DNA from: Liolophura sinensis
Lineage: Eukaryota > Mollusca > Polyplacophora > Chitonida > Chitonidae
DNA: 64,000 nucleotides
Direction: 5' to 3'
NCBI RefSeq assembly: GCF_032854445.1
Contig: NC_088300.1
Location: 62,346,984 to 62,410,983, forward strand
Shown: piece by piece, positions 41,301 through 48,900 of the stretch
How the letters are laid out: each line of letters starts with the position of its first letter
Position numbering within the stretch: position 1 is the first letter of the stretch
Made by a program: the position numbers and the translations under genes
The notes under the pieces: generated by a model
Databases searched by the model: none
Told to the model about the DNA's origin: nothing
What the model saw: the letters and a program-made list of their open reading frames with translations, nothing else

Positions 41301-41342
<42 letters not shown>

Positions 41343-44300
41343 ATACAGATTATGGAGAGACATACCTGTAGCTATACACAGAGATATACATGTAGCTACA
41401 TGGAGAGATATAGCTGTACAGAGAATGGACTCTAGACCTATCCTCTGGAGAGATAGACCTAATGTTATGGACATGTGCCATGGACTACACTGGATATATT
41501 ACACGTGGTACATAAACCTCTTATTATAAAATATCATAGGCAAAAACATGCATGTGGCATTAATTCTAGTATCCTGATCGAATGTGAGCTACTAGCTATA
41601 AACTGTGATACACCACTGAAATGGATCCTCGTCTTCACAGTGTTTCTTTATATAAACTTGTTACCGCATGACAACTCGTGATACATGGACAGGGGTTTGA
41701 AATATACTTTACTATCCTTATGATTTGTATATTCAGGTATACAGGTAATCCACGTTACAAGAGTTGTACATGTACACACTAGTTACAATAGATTTATACA
41801 TGTAAACATGTAATTTTGTGTTGCCTGACATGTCAAACACAACATAAACTCTTTCAAATTGCCGAAATATCTGACATTCAGATATCAGGAAACGTAGAGA
41901 GAATTACATGTATGTACTTGTAAATATATCATGCAAAACTAACAGGTATGCATAATTTTTAAATCGTTGACAATTGTCAAGTTTCCCACCTCCCTGTGAA
42001 AACATGATGTGCCTACAAATGTCACAATAAAATGATCCGATAAATGTCAAACATGTTTACCCTATTGGAAGAATGTGTTAATTAAACTGACATGTACGTG
42101 TAACATGATGTTGTGTGTGAAATTTACATTACACACATGTATCATGCATGAAACTTACATACCTACATTTTGACTAAAATGCTTGAAATTTTTATTAATT
42201 AAAATTTTCGACAGATGAAAAATTGTAATAGAATACATACTGTAAGATGAGCTACTGACATCAGATATTAAAAGAAACATTTAGACAATCCCTGTTTATA
42301 TATAATGTATATAATATATATATATCATTTCTAGCAGATAAACAATACTGTATGTATGTTTTGCCATGCATATGTAAGTTTATCAGCAGAAAAGACAACA
42401 CTAGGCCAAATGTACAAGCTTCTATAAAGTATCCCACATGAAGTTTAAAAGTGTAATGTTTCACTTTGTGATGTTGCACCACGTAAGCAAAATCAAGCAC
42501 ATTAAGACAATCAAAAGCGCTGCTATGGTATCAGTTTTGCCCACACAGGCACAACTTATTTTCTATAACCCAAGTACGTGGGATATTGGTGACCTAAGTG
42601 ACATTATGTTTCCGGATGCTTTAACATGGCGTATCCCAAAGCCTCATGAGAATTCATTTTTAGAATTAAGATTCATATACAGAGTTAACAAGCATGTCAG
42701 AACAAATACATGTGGCTTTAGGTCTCTTTTCACTAATATGGTTTAATAGACAGTCAAAGACTTGTGTGGCAGATTGAGCATACATATGGTTGTGTCAGAC
42801 ATGAACTGTCTCAGCAAACAATTTTGTCTGTACACATACATGTACTGTGTCAGACATGAACTGTCTCAGCAGACAAATTTGTCTGTACACATACATGTAC
42901 TGTGTCAGACATGAACTGTCTCAGCAGACAAATTTGCCTACACATGCATGTACTGCGTCAGACATGAACTGTCTCAGCAGACAATTTTGCCTACCCATAC
43001 ATGTACTGTGTCTAACATGAAGTGAACTGTCTCAGCAGACAATTTTGTTTGTACACATACATGTACTGTGTAAGACATAAAGTGAACTGTCTCAGTAGAC
43101 AATTTTGCCTACACATACATGTACCTAAACCATACTGTGTCAGACATAAACTGTCTTAGCAGACAATTTTGCCTATGCATACATGTACCTACACTATAAT
43201 GTGTCGGACATGAACTGTTTCAGCAGACAATTTTGCCTGTACATATACACATTGTACATGTACCACTGCACTGTGTTAGATGTGAACTATCTCAGCAGGC
43301 TATAGTGATGCCAGCGGACTGGGGTATTTTTTTGTCTGTGAGTACACACATGAATCTGTCAACAGTTCTTACATATGTATTTGTACATGTTCACCTGAAG
43401 GTGGAGCCAGACACAAATTTAGCTGCCTGAAAATTCTGAACATGCACGCAGGTCTCTTCAGGTTTTTATGCTGCACTGAATGGGTATGGGCCTGGAGACT
43501 GGATGGGAGAGGTACTCAAAACCAAAAGGCAGAGAGAAAATAAATAAAACTTTCAAAACAGTACAGATTTTTGACGTGAACATGAAATACTTGCATGGTC
43601 ATGAATGTTTTACATTTATCTATTATCTCATATTTTTGTAGCTTACATTGTTCAATAAATAACCAGAAAAATCTCAACAGTCTACTGAATAGTCAAGATG
43701 CAATGGCTTGTTCCCCTCGGAATTGGCAACACTGTGACCTCAAAGTGCTCTGGTTCGTTTATCTGACTGTAAACAGTATCATGAAAACTTACATGTACAT
43801 CTTTTAAAGCAGGAATGAGGGGGTATGACTCACAACATTCTAAAAGCAAAGATCAGGGATAGACATTTTTTGTACAGCTATATACAGGACATTATTGTAA
43901 AGATTTATATTTAAATATAAATAATGGATTATTTTCACAAAGGAAAAATTTCACAATGTTCTACACTAACAGGAGAAGCCTAGCTGTTAACAAGAATTAA
44001 AAAAAAAAAACAATCTGACAGGGCTGCAGTACAGCTTTATTGAAGGCATATGACAGATAACTTCCATAAAATGTATTCAGCCCGATTTTCCATTTAATCA
44101 TCACGTCCGACAGCTGCAACAGCCCTATAGGTCCTAAATGATTGACCTTTGATTAGTTGATTTATTGTAGTGATTAAGACACATGGGGAAGACTTAAGCT
44201 AGAGTGTACTGCAGGAATAAAGTAGGCAAATCACGTATTCTAGCATCTTAACTTATGCCAAATTCCAGTGTGTCCACGCTCATGAGAGTGAAGGCCCCAA

Positions 44301-47300
44301 CACTGACTGTAACAGCCCAGTACAATATGTGTGTTTTTAACTGCAGAGGGTTATTCCTGTGCTCTGTGTATGTGTGCTGAGAAAGGCAGTGGCAGGCAGA
44401 CTGGCCAGTGTTCATGGCCCCTGACAGCTGGTCAGTGGTGACTCAGCCCCTGTCTGGAGGGGGCATTATTGTCAGGGGGCTGAGTATGAGACAGATACAG
44501 ACCTCCAGGGCAGCACAGAAACATACAGGTATGGAAACACAATACCAATAAAATTAACTATATGAACCCAGGAAATAATGAGCCAATAAAAGCTTGTCTA
44601 CTATGTACATGTGTATTAATTATCAAAGGACAATTATAGACACAAAAATAATGGGACACAGAAGAACCAGAAAGAAGTATATCCATTAATCACGTTACGT
44701 GTACATGTATACAATAGCTGCAAAGAATGTCCCGTCAAATGCCCAAAAATGCTTGCTGTTGTTCGAAATTATATTGGGGAAGTATGCTTAACTTCTCCCA
44801 GCTGTAAAATGGCTACCACATCATTTCAATGCACATTATAGTAAAAGAAAGCTAAAATATGAAGCAGGGTTTATCGGACAGGAAACTGAAAAATAATTTG
44901 TGTAAAAATACTTTCCTCCATTTTTTTAGATTTTTTTGAAGAGTGTTGAAAGGTGTTCAAATATCTGAATTCAATGGTGGGCTTTTTGAGCCATACTGAT
45001 GGTACTGAGGAATTCTGACATCACATCACCTTTTTTACCTGATGTCCACTGATCAGAAGGAAGGAATTTTTGAGAATATTATTTCAGTAATGTTTTACTC
45101 ATGGGTAGAATTTGTGCTGTCAGAGTTCCTAAGAGTATGGTCCATAAAGCCCACCTTAGAATTCAAATATTTGAGCGCCTTGAATCCTCTTCACAAAAAA
45201 GTTGTAAATGTACATATACAACAAATTTCAGAGTGAAACTCTGAACTTTTCTTGGTAGGATTATACATCTAAGTCAGAAAAATGTGAAGGTTAAATGATT
45301 TTATATTTAATTATTTATCTGACTGGTGTTTAACGAATTACTTCAGAATATTTCGCATATATACCAGCATTATGGTAGGACGAAAGGCAGGGTATAAAAG
45401 ATAAAAAAAAAATAGGTTGCCAGGAATGATTTCATAAAATGAGGTTTCAATTTTGAACACAAAATATCTACTTAACAGATACGAAAGCACAAATGAAGCT
45501 CCAGTACATGTATGTATGAAAAACCTTTCAAAGAATACCGCTTACGTACAGGAATAACTATATGTACCAGTCTCAAAAAAATATTTATTTCCACTTCATC
45601 AAAAAATGAGGTCACCATACCACCAGTAAAATGGCTTCAGTCATTCTTTGAAATATTTACTCAACAGATATGTAAAAGCTGTATGTAGACAACTCATATT
45701 TGTCTCAGGCAATATGTTCTACTCAAATATAAGAAAAACATTTTATTTCCCTGTTACTGCAGACACCAGGCAGATAATTTTATATGACAGATGAGGGAAA
45801 ACCAGGAACTTTCTTCTGCTGTCAGCTACATATAAAAATTTCTCATAAAAGCCAAAAGCATGATGGTTTTACCTGTAACTGTAGAACAGGGAAGTAAACA
45901 GGACCGTAGCCTAGGGTGGAAGGCGTCCAAACGCAAACATTCTGAATGCAGAGCTCATAGTTATTTATTCCTTTTTTTTTTCTCAACCTGCTTAGCAGAA
46001 CTTACTTGCCACCACAGTTGATGGGGTGAATGCAATCCTCATTGTCATTCAGGACATCTCACTCAGCCAGCAAGTTAAAAAGCATACATGTTCATGTAGG
46101 CTCAGATGAAATCAGGAAGATAAGTTGTTTCAAATGAGAGATTGAAGAAGGAAAACAGTTGTTACAATGTTACAATGTTACAGTAAAAGACTTTATAATT
46201 ATGATAACATCCTTTGCAGTCTCCTTGGTACAGAAGTTGTTTCCTGCTGAGCATTATGTCCCTTAAGATCAACAATTTTGCAAGTCTTCTACTGATCTTT
46301 ATACTGGCCATATGTCATTGCAGAGTTGAAGCTTACAATGTTATATTAGTGAAATATTCTTGAGTATGGAGTAAAACACCAGTCAAAATAATAAATATAA
46401 CACAATGTTAAATTCGTACTCTACAGAGGCTTGGGCTGATTTTCTTTGTTATCTGATAAGTCTTGTGCAAATAAGGTACCAACTCTAAGACATTAATTCG
46501 GCCCTGCACCACAACCACATTCCAAAACACGCTTTAAGGTACATAATGTAGGCATGACAATGTACATGTACCTCCCTCGATCTCTAATATCGAACAAGTC
46601 TTGTGCAAATAAAAGACAACTTAAAGATCTGCATTCTGCCTTATTATGATAGTCAAGCCCTACTATATCACTATGCTTTAACCTGGTGATAGTCGAAATC
46701 ACAATGAAGCACTTGGATCACTCAATCAACCTTTATGCTCTGAATGTTTTAATATGTATCCTTAGTAAAACCCACATACTGTTTGGTCCTTGGTCTGCCT
46801 TGTTAGAAAGAACTGTGCTGGAATCTGACCTGCTCACCAAAAAAGATTATTGGATGTTGTTTTGATAGTTGCAGACCACTTCCTCAGATGTGAGAAGGAG
46901 CTTCTTCAATAGACTGATGTCATACCGTCTGCCACGTGATGTAAATAACAGCCACAGCCTTACAACCACACATTATTTTACTAAATCATCACTGCTTACA
47001 AATTTAACATTGTTAACATCAAGACTGCAACTTCGATAGGGCAGTACAAGAAAAAAAGTCAGATTCTTTCGGTCTATCTCATTATCTACACATTGGTCAG
47101 AGACATCAAATGCTTCTTGTAGGATATGGAAATTCTGTTTCAATCAAAAATGTTTCCAGTACAACACAACAAAACTATGCACAAGTATGCCTCCTTGGAT
47201 GTATAGATCTTGGATCCTCTACAAAACTCTCTTGTACAGCTGTATTGTTCACGGCTGACTGTCAGTGACATCCGTCAAACTCGCACAACAACAACGTACC

Positions 47301-47506
47301 ATGGCCATCTCTCGATGGTCATGTATATGGAACCAGAGCGCGTGTGCCAGGAGAAACCCAACTGTTTCTGTTATAACAAACGTTGACTACTCACCATGTA
47401 TAGTTTTGAATATATGTAGAAGCAGGCTTATCGTAAAACATATCCATCCTAGAGGCAGTCGTTCAACAGCCTGTGACCAAGCCATTCTTCTGCATTCTCC
47501 TCCCAT
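9035..47506 (-). CDS. ADAM metalloprotease-disintegrin, type I membrane protein (21 exons)
   Basis: Cell-surface zinc protease that would shed or cleave membrane proteins. Join: 47395-47506, 39654-39763, 33419-33495, 31001-31079, 29473-29555, 28689-28804, 27771-27832, 27206-27289, 26827-26889, 24740-24909, 23712-23796, 22663-22793, 22022-22193, 20701-20796, 19200-19331, 17629-17804, 16799-17009, 16067-16259, 13586-13654, 10516-10651, 9035-9905. All 20 junctions agree in phase and the sum is 3228 nt, 1075 residues. Domains: signal peptide about 1-38; prodomain to R216 with candidate cysteine-switch C191; furin site RVRR/D at 213-217; protease 217-425 with H362, E363, H366, H372 and Met-turn M386; disintegrin 431-520; Cys-rich 525-655; EGF 672-699; stalk; TM 745-767; proline-rich tail to 1075. 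The tail and active site place it near the ADAM9/12/15/19/33 group. Exact orthology is not settled. Confidence 0.93.
10516..10651 (-). CDS. ADAM exon 20, transmembrane helix
   Basis: Encodes KRGLLTGMLMLFLVIIPLII, VLIVAYC and the basic stop-transfer KRQELKRWWKKQSFLKY. Acceptor TTTTCCCCAG|AT, donor TACAG|GTAAGT, phase 1 to 2. Confidence 0.95.
11062..11269. mobile_element. MITE-like element, TACTGTATTTCACC family, copy 1
   Basis: The left end TACTGTATTTCACCTTAA and the inverted right end TACTGTATTTCCGCTAA form terminal inverted repeats. The body includes AAGTTTGGTATGTAAAAAT (minus strand), shared with 13339-13539, 35629-35822 and 36422-36646. Confidence 0.75.
11317..11392 (-). mobile_element. 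SINE family A, 3'-end fragment
   Basis: About 75 bp of the SINE A 3' end: the GTATGGTGGG box, GTGAAATATTGTTGAGTACGG and the CAAATGAATACA tail (minus strand). Confidence 0.75.
12899..13239 (-). mobile_element. SINE family B, full-length copy with tRNA-like promoter
   Basis: The minus strand begins with a tRNA-like head: GATAGCACGGTTGGTAGAGC (A box, about 13209-13230) and GGTCGAGTCTC (B box, about 13163-13173). The 3' end carries TAACGT..CACTTAACAATTTTTC-type sequence, also found at 13932-13982. RNA polymerase III transcription is inferred from the boxes. Confidence 0.7.
13339..13539. mobile_element. MITE-like element, TACTGTATTTCACC family, copy 2
   Basis: CTGTATTTCACGTGAAGTTT at the left and AGGTGAAATACAGTA at the right are inverted ends. 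It lies directly beside ADAM exon 19, and the adjacent 29-bp duplication begins inside its right terminal repeat. Confidence 0.7.
13535..13592. repeat. 29-bp tandem duplication carrying the ADAM exon 19 splice donor
   Basis: Units 13535-13563 and 13564-13592 differ by one base. Each holds TTCAG|GTATAC on the minus strand, so the 5' splice site is present twice, 29 nt apart. Confidence 0.9.
13586..13654 (-). CDS. ADAM exon 19, Ser/Pro-rich stalk
   Basis: Encodes SSSSSLPPYTTRSPSGNGPT and SS (69 bp). The acceptor is GGACCTCTGTAG|AG and the donor TTCAG|GTATAC. Phases 1 to 1 match exons 18 and 20. The donor is copied 29 bp downstream by a tandem duplication (see findings). Confidence 0.75.
13932..13982 (-). 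mobile_element. SINE family B 3'-end fragment
   Basis: GTGAGTGCTTGGGGTTTAA followed by TGTCGAACTTAAGAATATT matches the 3' end of the copy at 12899-13239. Confidence 0.6.
15463..15731. mobile_element. MITE-like element, ACCCTAAATAACC family, with nested SINE
   Basis: It aligns with 7495-7701 end to end except for an internal 41-bp insertion flanked by a 9-bp duplication. Terminal repeats are at 15463 (ACTCTTAATGACC) and 15731 (GGTCATTTAGGGT). Confidence 0.65.
15666..15706 (-). mobile_element. 5'-truncated SINE A insertion with 9-bp target-site duplication
   Basis: Only the last 41 bp of SINE A are present (GAGTATGGCGTAAAACACCC then the AAATAAATAC tail, minus strand). GACGAAATT flanks it at 15657-15665 and 15707-15715. 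The paralogous element at 7495-7701 shows the uninterrupted site. Confidence 0.8.
16067..16259 (-). CDS. ADAM exon 18, EGF-like domain
   Basis: Encodes MCVNQTCIKVSSLPGKGQCF, then NGHGTCNSKGNCHCDPGYAP and on to RHSL. It has six EGF cysteines (C672, C676, C682, C688, C690, C699). Phase 0 to 1. Confidence 0.95.
16600..16750 (-). mobile_element. SINE family B-like fragment
   Basis: Shares ATGACACCAGGCCAACCA.TCCTGTTTC, TTGTTCTAA.CTCTCAG.GCTGAT and CCATTTTTAAGTCTTTGGTAT-type segments with 1380-1530. It lies just downstream of ADAM exon 17 in transcript order. Confidence 0.55.
16799..17009 (-). CDS. ADAM exon 17, cysteine-rich domain
   Basis: Encodes DVMCGMLHCVHLNEKLMFWK and on to DLPDPGMVPNGAKCAENK. 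DxMCGxLxC and DPGMVxxGxKC are conserved. Phase 2 to 0. Confidence 0.95.
17629..17804 (-). CDS. ADAM exon 16, cysteine-rich domain
   Basis: Encodes AYCYDGQCNTPTDQCQLLWG and on to NIGNCGYDWETSTYVRCRQ. YCYxGxC, QCxxLWG and GNCG are signature motifs of the ADAM Cys-rich domain. Phase 0 to 2. Confidence 0.95.
19200..19331 (-). CDS. ADAM exon 15, disintegrin loop
   Basis: Encodes LIPEATECRAAKGPCDFAEY and on to CKDGA. The disintegrin loop reads CRAAKGPCDFAEYC, with no RGD. Phase 0 to 0. Confidence 0.95.
20512..20668 (+). mobile_element. SINE family A copy
   Basis: From TTCTCCGGCTGTAAGTGGG to GTACGGCGTAAACCACCAAT. It lacks the tRNA head. It sits 30 bp from ADAM exon 14. Confidence 0.85.
20701..20796 (-). 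CDS. ADAM exon 14, disintegrin
   Basis: Encodes ACDNKCCNATSCTFTPIAVC and ATGECCDKSTCM. The cysteine spacing CCDKSTC has four residues after the CC pair; two is more usual in this ADAM group. Phase 0 to 0. Confidence 0.93.
22022..22193 (-). CDS. ADAM exon 13, protease end and disintegrin start
   Basis: Encodes SASPNMWSSCSKEAVADAFR through KPKQLFGGPVCGNGFVEEGE and QCDCGLPE. FVEEGEQCDCG opens the disintegrin domain at C431. Phase 2 to 0. Confidence 0.95.
22663..22793 (-). CDS. ADAM exon 12, zinc-binding active site
   Basis: Encodes DYSSLVSSVATTVAHEMGHN, then FGMQHDNDKCVCPQDRCIMA and SIS. It has the complete HExGHxxGxxHD motif (H362, E363, H366, H372, D373) and a CIMAS Met-turn, so the enzyme should be catalytically active. 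Phase 0 to 2. Confidence 0.97.
23041..23345. repeat. Dispersed SINE-like repeat
   Basis: Begins TTACTTATTTGATTGTTGTTTAACACC and ends near a B-box-like GGGTTTGAACCCAC. It resembles a tRNA-SINE in minus orientation but differs from family A in the body. Confidence 0.45.
23712..23796 (-). CDS. ADAM exon 11, protease
   Basis: Encodes GVTFKDGVVGKAVKGPICTY and RYSGGVNM. The GKA...ICxxxxSGGV pattern is typical of the segment before the active site. Phase 2 to 0. Confidence 0.93.
23885..24054 (+). mobile_element. SINE family A copy
   Basis: A near-consensus body: CTGGCTTCCTCTCCGGCC, CCCGGGCTCTGCCCGGTTTCC, and the tail GTACGGCGTAAAACACCAAT followed by CAAATAAATAAATA. The tRNA head is missing. Confidence 0.9.
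24295..24540 (-). mobile_element. SINE family A, full-length copy with tRNA-like promoter
   Basis: The minus strand starts GGGGGTCTCCATGGCTCAG. The A box TGGCTCAGTTGGTTAAC lies at 24513-24529 and the B box GAGTTCAAGTCC at 24450-24461. It ends with a (AAATA)n tail at 24295. The body matches the other family A copies. Confidence 0.88.
24740..24909 (-). CDS. ADAM exon 10, protease
   Basis: Encodes LYRPLNIYVALVGVEVWDQT, then LDNFLRYRRERINPYHPNDN and AQLLT. LNIYVALVGVEVW and the HPNDNAQLLT motif are standard reprolysin features. Phase 0 to 2. Confidence 0.95.
26165..26364. mobile_element. MITE-like element, CTTCAACCTTTT family, copy 1
   Basis: The left end is CTTCAACCTTTTTGAGC and the right end is GTGGTTGAAAAGGTTGAAG, which are inverted copies. 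200 bp, non-coding. Confidence 0.7.
26391..26612 (+). mobile_element. SINE family A copy with B box
   Basis: The body matches family A and ends GTACGGCATAAAACACCAAT plus an A/T tail. A B-box-like GCGGGTTCAAACC lies at about 26440-26452; the A box is degenerate. Confidence 0.8.
26827..26889 (-). CDS. ADAM exon 9, protease
   Basis: Encodes SQATGADREHRSKEITNIVS and R (21 codons), the first helix of the reprolysin domain. Acceptor TTTTTTGCAG, donor CGT|GTAAGT, phase 0 to 0. Confidence 0.85.
27206..27289 (-). CDS. ADAM exon 8, furin site and first protease strand
   Basis: Encodes VRRDVYGPYDSNADSRYVEL and FLVNDYRL. With exon 7 it gives R-V-R-R/D, a full furin consensus. RYVELFLVNDYR is the canonical first strand of the ADAM protease domain. 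Phase 0 to 0. Confidence 0.93.
27439..27496. repeat. 29-bp tandem duplication
   Basis: Two copies of GCGGTTGTTAACCCTG.ACTG plus GCTTAAA, differing at one internal and one terminal base. In ADAM intron 7. Confidence 0.85.
27527..27704 (+). mobile_element. SINE family A, diverged copy
   Basis: CTGGCTTCTTCTCTGGCC to GTACAGCATAAAACACCAAT and an A-rich tail. It lies just downstream of ADAM exon 7 in transcript order. Confidence 0.8.
27771..27832 (-). CDS. ADAM exon 7, prodomain end
   Basis: Encodes YDEKQEPLSSIEQAQSLVRR. The final RR joins VRRD of exon 8 to form the furin site. Phase 1 to 0. Confidence 0.85.
28689..28804 (-). CDS. ADAM exon 6, prodomain with candidate cysteine switch
   Basis: Encodes GFWMDQDEYYHLEPAPHSSQ and continues to RKHNFSCG. 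C191 in NFSCG is the likely thiol that holds the zinc in the latent enzyme. Phase 2 to 1. Confidence 0.88.
29473..29555 (-). CDS. ADAM exon 5, prodomain
   Basis: Encodes KKSHCFYHGQIRDLPHSMAA and VSTCNGI. CFYHGQI and STCNGI are the paired cysteine motifs of ADAM prodomains. Phase 0 to 2. Confidence 0.9.
30738..30888. mobile_element. MITE-like element, CTTCAACCTTTT family, copy 2
   Basis: Left CTTCAACCTTTTCGCATC, right GCTAAACGGTTGAGGAA. The terminal repeats are more degenerate than in copy 1. In ADAM intron 4. Confidence 0.55.
31001..31079 (-). CDS. ADAM exon 4, prodomain
   Basis: Encodes ELLSSAYVKRRPHINGYHIH and KPAPDH. Acceptor TTTTTCAG|A, donor CAT|GTAAGT, phase 2 to 0. Confidence 0.85.
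31149..31247 (-). mobile_element. SINE family A, 3'-end fragment
   Basis: About 100 bp: GGTTTCCTCCCACCATATTG, GTGAAATATTCTTGAGTATG and a TAAAATAAAG tail (minus strand), 70 bp from ADAM exon 4. Confidence 0.8.
32447..32512 (+). other. G-rich tract, possible G-quadruplex
   Basis: Runs GGGG, GGTGGGGGGTGG, GGAGG and GGCGGGGAGG within about 45 bp on the + strand; the transcribed pre-mRNA would carry the C-rich complement. Confidence 0.4.
33419..33495 (-). CDS. ADAM exon 3, prodomain
   Basis: Encodes GEHLEEITIVISSARKNFTL and DLKIN, the usual LxLExNR-type strand of ADAM prodomains. Donor AG|GTGAGT, phase 0 to 2. Confidence 0.88.
35629..35822. mobile_element. MITE-like element, TACTGTATTTCACC family, diverged copy
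   Basis: GTAGTTCACCTAAAGTTTGG at the left; the body shares GCCTTAAAATGATACTTTTA with copy 2. The right end is degenerate. Confidence 0.55.
36422..36646. mobile_element. MITE-like element, TACTGTATTTCACC family, copy 3
   Basis: The left TACTGTATTTCACCTAA and right TAGGTGAAATACACTA are near-perfect inverted repeats. 225 bp. A further right-end fragment lies at 36780-36834. Confidence 0.75.
38452..38640. repeat. Dispersed repeat family C copy
   Basis: The TTTATGGGTGGAGGAAACTGG box and GAATTCGAGCCTGCAACC (B-box-like) are shared with 8388-8640. Confidence 0.45.
39654..39763 (-). CDS. ADAM exon 2, prodomain
   Basis: Encodes FDSFPSSTAVDEFRHHERVI and continues to RTLFK. The acceptor is CCTTTCCAG|CC and the donor AAG|GTAAGT, phase 1 to 0. 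The ERVIPVLYSL strand is the usual first prodomain strand. Confidence 0.85.
40018..40180 (-). mobile_element. SINE family A copy
   Basis: GGGTTCTTCTCTGGCTGTAA to CTTGAGTACTACATAAAAG and a TAATAAATAAATG tail on the minus strand; diverged and headless. Confidence 0.75.
40699..40843. mobile_element. MITE-like element, CTTCAACCTTTT family, copy 3
   Basis: The left end CTTCAACCTTTTCAACCAC is the best terminal repeat of the family. The right end (GGTCGAAATAGTAGAGG) is degenerate. Confidence 0.55.
41302..41340. repeat. (TA)n microsatellite
   Basis: About 17 uninterrupted TA units in ADAM intron 1. Confidence 0.95.
42791..43302. repeat. Nine-copy imperfect tandem array, unit about 53-72 bp
   Basis: Units start at 42791, 42846, 42901, 42954, 43007, 43067, 43136, 43200 and 43272. 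Each carries TGTGTCAGACATGAACTGTC, CTCAGCAGACAATTTTG and ACATACATGTAC variants. The first two periods are exactly 55 bp; later ones vary by indels. In ADAM intron 1. Confidence 0.9.
44340..44500. promoter_or_regulatory. GC-rich segment with hairpin and AP-1-type site
   Basis: CTCAGCCCC (44442-44450) and GGGGCTGAG (44476-44484) can pair. TGACTCAGC at 44439-44447 matches an AP-1/Maf site and CAGCTG at 44426-44431 is an E-box. It stands out from the AT-rich intron around it, so it is a possible intronic enhancer; function is not shown. Confidence 0.25.
44888..45232. mobile_element. 345-bp foldback element (FB2)
   Basis: The arms share GTTCAAATATCTGAATTCAA and GGTGGGCTTTTTGAGCCATACT with inverted GCTCAAATATTTGAATTCTA and GGTGGGCTTTATGGACCATACT. 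The arms are about 150 bp around a centre near 45050. No coding capacity. Confidence 0.7.
45308..45390 (-). mobile_element. SINE family A fragment
   Basis: CCATAATGCTGG then GAAATATTCTGAAGTAAT and a TAAATAATTAA tail (minus strand); diverged. Confidence 0.65.
46345..46393 (+). mobile_element. SINE family A, 3'-end fragment
   Basis: AGTGAAATATTCTTGAGTAT, GGAGTAAAACACCAGTCAAA and an AT tail. Confidence 0.75.
47395..47506 (-). CDS. ADAM exon 1, signal peptide
   Basis: The ATG at 47506 follows an in-frame TAA at 47534-47536. It encodes MGGECRRMAWSQAVERLPLG and then a hydrophobic stretch WICFTISLLLHIF, and ends CATG|GTGAGT in phase 1. The phase matches exon 2 (G plus CC gives Ala). The second Met (residue 8) has a better Kozak context (AAGAATGG), so either may be the start. 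It is separated from exon 2 by a 7.6-kb intron, which makes it the least certain exon. Confidence 0.65.
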
Positions 47507-47641
47507 CCGCCAGTTTTCGACGATATATCCAAATTACAAAGCGGAAGAGGAAACGAACTGGGACTGTGGTTTGTGAAAAAAGGGGAGTGACACAAGTCCG
47601 GTTGTTGACTAAGCTGCAAGTATCTTTAACAATGCCTTTCT

Positions 47642-47646
47642 ATTGG
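47642..47646 (-). promoter_or_regulatory. CCAAT box upstream of the ADAM start
   Basis: The minus strand reads CAGCCAATAGAAAGG, about 136 bp before the first ATG. It is suggestive only; I saw no clear TATA box. Confidence 0.3.
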
Positions 47647-48900
47647 CTGTTAACTTTAATGAGGCAAATCCTTGAGGCCTCCTCGTCATTTCCACCGTCA
47701 TTTATTACGTTTTTGGACTTTGCTGTGCTCAAATTTAAGATTTTGTTATCTTGAAAGTTGCATGTCAAGGCTTTCACTATCAAAGGCCTGTGTCATTGGC
47801 ATCCTCCATGGCATCATTAAACCTATTCTATTAAGCCTATTCTGTGAAAAAATCTTTCACATATTTACTTACAGAATTAATTTTCAAACCTTAGCATACT
47901 TTCAATTTAATGTTCTGCAAAGGGAGAGAAAATTGCATTAAGCCTTAGAGAGTTGTCGCCCTTTAACGCGGCATATAACATTTGCAGGCCTTCCCAAAAA
48001 CTACCAATGAATTCTCTTCTGTAGAATCGGCGTCCATGAATGGAAAGAATATATTATCGGTGCATTAGGCCACACCTATAGTACTTGTTGTTTTATGGGA
48101 ATAAAAATAAAAGTTGAAATTTTATCAGACCTTTTAGCTTAAGGCTATCTGTGATTTTTTTCATCTTTTTACTTTCTATATCTTTATCTATTATATATCT
48201 GTATTAAGTTAAATGTGTCAAAAACATCTTTTTGTACCAGGTAAGTCTGCTGATCGCAACTGTGAAATAACATTATTTAAACTTGACAGCATTAATTGCC
48301 TCTGTTCAATGAATGTGTCAAGCTGCATTAATTACATACAAAAGTAAAATTAAAGTACAGAACAAAAATACACAATTACAAACAGCTAATTGTCATCATC
48401 GCAATATACACAGCATTTATTTTTATAGAAAAAACAAAGAGTATGTCATTACAATGTTTATCCTTTGAAATGCCTTCTTTGCACCGTAAGTTTATGTAGC
48501 AACCTGCAGATGCACCAGTAACTAAATCATACACGCATAAAATGTACAAAAACAAAAAGAGGTGTGAAGAAATGAACTGAAATTTTCCTGTCAGTTACTA
48601 TGGTCATCCATATACATTAACAAGTATTCACTGAATACATGTACCTGCACAGTGATGACCATATCACTGATTAGTGATAATGAAAAGAAACAAAATCAAA
48701 AACAGTGAAGCTTCAAAAGACTTCATTAGATCAAGAAAAAACTAGCACAAAATGAACTTCAAAATGGATGTATGAACGACTAAATTTACTGCAGATGAAC
48801 TCAATCATAGACTTATCCCTTGCATATTCTTAACCATGGCATGAATATGTCAAAAATTCAGGGTTTCCCAATTTACAGATATTTATTGATTTCCCTAATT

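Larger units (their letters stand above)
39764..47394. other. ADAM intron 1 (7.6 kb)
   Basis: The largest intron. It holds SINE A fragments, one MITE, a (TA)n microsatellite, the 55-bp array, the FB2 foldback and a GC-rich segment at 44340-44500. I found no supported coding exon between exons 1 and 2. Confidence 0.6.
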
